Shown piece after piece: positions 5,642-7,150 of a stretch of DNA of 7,150 bases. Each line of letters starts with the position of its first letter. The first letter of the stretch is position 1. The position numbers and the translations under genes were made by a program. Below the pieces are notes generated by a model that had not been told where the DNA came from, did no database searches, and was given only the letters and a program-made list of their open reading frames with translations. The DNA lies in contig CAJGCU010000103.1 of assembly GCA_904501945.1 (NCBI GenBank), positions 1-7,150 of the forward strand, written 5' to 3'. The stretch comes from an uncultured Bacteroidaceae bacterium (GTDB taxonomy: Bacteria; Bacteroidota; Bacteroidia; Bacteroidales; Bacteroidaceae).

Positions 5642-6770
5642 GAAGATTATACGTGCAGCCACGATAGGCTTGTCTTTGAACATCTTTTGCAAGGACTTGT
5701 TGCGAGAACTGGCAGATGAGGGCTATGAGGTGGTAGCTTTGTCGAGTCCTGATGAGGACTTGAGGGAGGTGGAGAAGAGAGAGAAGGTGCGTGCAGTGGG
5801 GGTGCAGATGGAGAGGCGCATGAGTCCGCTGAAGGATATTGTGTCTTTGGTGAAGCTGGTGCGTGTGTTTGCAAAGGAGAAGCCCGACATGGTGCATTCC
5901 ATGACTCCCAAGGCTGGCTTGCTGTGCATGGTGGCAGGCTGGATGACAGGGGTGCCTGTGAGGGTGCATACTTTTACGGGATTGGTTTGGCCGACAGCGC
6001 AGGGGCTTTCTCGGCGCATCTTGATGCTGACAGACAAGTTGACGTGTATGTGCGCCACGCACATTGTGCCGGAAGGAGAAGGAGTGAAGGCGGATTTGGA
6101 GCGCTGCATCACAAAGAAGAAGATGAAAGTGCTGGGCTTTGGGAATGTGAGAGGTATTAATATGGATGAATGGAAGAGAAGAGTGGAGAGGGTTGAGGGG
6201 CAGATGCTGACTTTTGTGTTTGTTGGACGAATTGTGCGTGATAAAGGTGTTGATGAGTTGGTGGCTGCTTTTGTGAAGTTAAATAGGATATACTCCAACA
6301 CTCGTTTGTTGCTTGTGGGACCTTATGAAGAGCATTTGAATCCGGTGCAATCGGGAACAAAGTTTCTCATAGATACGTGTGAATGTATTGAGGCAGTGGG
6401 GGCTCAGAAGGATGTGCGTCCTTTCTATGAACAGAGCGACGTGCTGGTTTTTCCAAGTTATCGCGAAGGTTTTCCCAATGTGGTGATAGAAGCAGGGGCA
6501 ATGGAACTGCCCAGTATCGTGACAGACATCAATGGCTCTCGCGAGATTATTGAAGATGGCAGGAATGGCTTGATTGTGCCTGCGCGTGATGAACAGGCGC
6601 TGTTTGAGGCTATGAAATGGATGGTGGAGCATGATGAAGAGCGGAAAGCAATGGCTGCTCATGCTCGTCCTATGATAGCGTCTCGTTATGAACAGGGTTA
6701 TGTCAGAGGGTGCTTGAAAAATTACTATAAGGAAATTTTTGCAAGGAATTGTGGGAGTTTCGCAAAATAA
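5634..6770 (+). CDS. Family 4 glycosyltransferase, PglA-like
   Basis: A 378-residue GT4 (GT-B fold, retaining) enzyme. Nearby order and overall style suggest it acts second, adding a sugar such as an N-acetylhexosamine to the lipid-linked primer made by the overlapping phosphoglycosyl transferase. That assignment is inferred. The N-terminal half (1-180) holds IIRAATIGLSLN (5-16), HSMTPKAGLL (88-97) and VHTFTGLVWP (111-120), features I associate with the PglA/CapM type of GT4. The C-terminal donor-binding half starts with FVGRIVRDKG (196-205) and has the E-x7-E pair at Glu-278 and Glu-286 within REGFPNVVIEAGAMELPSI (277-295). The length is normal. The ATG at 5634 lies inside the previous gene (ATGGGTAA shared), which implies coupled translation. 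The coding strand is very G-rich and GT-biased. Confidence 0.9.
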   Translation: MGKKIIRAATIGLSLNIFCKDLLRELADEGYEVVALSSPDEDLREVEKREKVRAVGVQMERRMSPLKDIVSLVKLVRVFAKEKPDMVHSMTPKAGLLCMVAGWMTGVPVRVHTFTGLVWPTAQGLSRRILMLTDKLTCMCATHIVPEGEGVKADLERCITKKKMKVLGFGNVRGINMDEWKRRVERVEGQMLTFVFVGRIVRDKGVDELVAAFVKLNRIYSNTRLLLVGPYEEHLNPVQSGTKFLIDTCECIEAVGAQKDVRPFYEQSDVLVFPSYREGFPNVVIEAGAMELPSIVTDINGSREIIEDGRNGLIVPARDEQALFEAMKWMVEHDEERKAMAAHARPMIASRYEQGYVRGCLKNYYKEIFARNCGSFAK

Positions 6771-6781
6771 TCGTATTTTTG
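6749..6781 (+). promoter_or_regulatory. Putative Bacteroidetes promoter for the aminotransferase gene
   Basis: TATTTTTG at 6774-6781 is an exact match to the Bacteroidetes -7 element TAnnTTTG. A TTG at 6749-6751, 22 bases upstream, could serve as the -33 element. If real, transcription would begin around 6787, giving a leader of only about 10 bases before the ATG at 6798. The upstream part overlaps the last codons of the GT4 gene. The region is AT-rich, so the match could be accidental; the -33 element is only three bases. Confidence 0.4.
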
Positions 6782-6797
6782 TGTAAAAAATCTAAAG

Positions 6798-7150
6798 ATG
6801 GATAAAATATATTTATGCCTTGCTCGAATGAGTGGCGAGGAACAGAAATATATACAAGAGGCATTTGATACAAACTGGGTGGTGCCTTTGGGACCGAACG
6901 TGAACGCCTTTGAAGACGAATTGGCGTCGTTTGTCAATCAGGGTGATGAAAAGCTTTTGGATAAGCAGGTTGTGGCATTAAGTGCAGGGACGGCGGCTCT
7001 TCATCTGGGCTTGATGATGTTAGGAGTGGGCAAGGGAGATGAAGTGATTTGTCAGTCATTTACATTTGCTGCAAGTGCAAATCCTATTGTGTATCAAGGG
7101 GCTACTCCTGTGTTTGTGGATAGTGAAAGGGATACTTACAATATGGATCC
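6798..7150 (+). CDS. DegT/DnrJ/EryC1 sugar aminotransferase, 5' part (runs off window)
   Basis: The first 117 codons and two bases of a PLP-dependent nucleotide-sugar aminotransferase; family members are about 370-400 residues, so roughly 30% is visible. It should convert a UDP-4-keto-sugar to the 4-amino sugar using glutamate as amino donor. The evidence is the start MDKIYLCLARMSG, the segment FDTNWVVPLGPNVNAFE (23-39), the PLP-phosphate-binding loop ALSAGTAALHLGL (60-72) and QSFTFAASANPIVYQGATPV (86-105). The catalytic lysine lies beyond the window. The ATG at 6798 is chosen because it gives the usual family N-terminus; Met-11 would cut into conserved sequence. The gap to the GT4 gene is 27 bases, so it could be co-transcribed, driven from its own promoter at about 6774, or both. 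PglE, WcfR and EpsN are family relatives; I cannot choose among their substrates. Confidence 0.93.
   Translation, partial: MDKIYLCLARMSGEEQKYIQEAFDTNWVVPLGPNVNAFEDELASFVNQGDEKLLDKQVVALSAGTAALHLGLMMLGVGKGDEVICQSFTFAASANPIVYQGATPVFVDSERDTYNMD

Noticed and set aside
4477..5692. Overlapping minus-strand open frames of about 235 and 254 codons opposite the GNAT and phosphoglycosyl transferase genes
   Set aside because: The plus-strand products carry complete family motifs. The minus-strand products are low-complexity and His/Ser/Pro-rich, as expected opposite GT-rich codons.

Overview
This window is the interior of a surface-polysaccharide (capsule, exopolysaccharide or O-antigen-like) biosynthesis locus, most likely from a member of the order Bacteroidales (Bacteroides, Phocaeicola, Prevotella or a relative). 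The grounds are protein style (GT2, GT4 and GT32 sequences and a DegT-type aminotransferase N-terminus that look like Bacteroides proteins, judged from memory), mostly absent Shine-Dalgarno sequences, and one good match to the Bacteroidetes -7 promoter element TAnnTTTG. All seven genes lie on the + strand, and the last one runs off the window.

Layout. Positions 1-416 hold no gene. They contain two near-identical 129-bp tandem units (126/129 identical) and a degenerate third unit, each with internal hairpins and nonamer repeats in both orientations. Next comes a tight three-gene glycosyltransferase block with 3-nt gaps: a two-domain GT4-GT2 fusion (417-2483), a GT2 enzyme (2487-3488) and a GT32 enzyme (3492-4301). 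A 163-bp gap (4302-4464) carries three 23-bp tandem repeats with a GC-rich core. A second block follows: a GNAT acetyltransferase (4465-5058), a small monotopic phosphoglycosyl transferase of the PglC/WcfS type (5063-5641), a GT4 enzyme of the PglA type overlapping it by 8 nt (5634-6770), and the start of a DegT/DnrJ/EryC1 aminotransferase (6798 to window end) behind its own putative promoter.

How the genes could work together (inference). The aminotransferase and GNAT protein would make an acetamido sugar from a UDP-4-keto sugar. The PglC-like enzyme would load that sugar-1-phosphate onto undecaprenyl phosphate. The PglA-like GT4 would add the second sugar, and the upstream enzymes, with four predicted transferase domains in three proteins, would extend the repeat unit. 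No dehydratase, flippase, polymerase or chain-length regulator lies in the window, so the locus must extend beyond it or draw on other loci.

The gene families are familiar. The parts most worth a second look are the non-coding structures (129-bp units built from iterated nonamers, and 23-bp repeats between the two gene blocks), the GT4-GT2 fusion with a base-composition step along it, and the compact initiation module.
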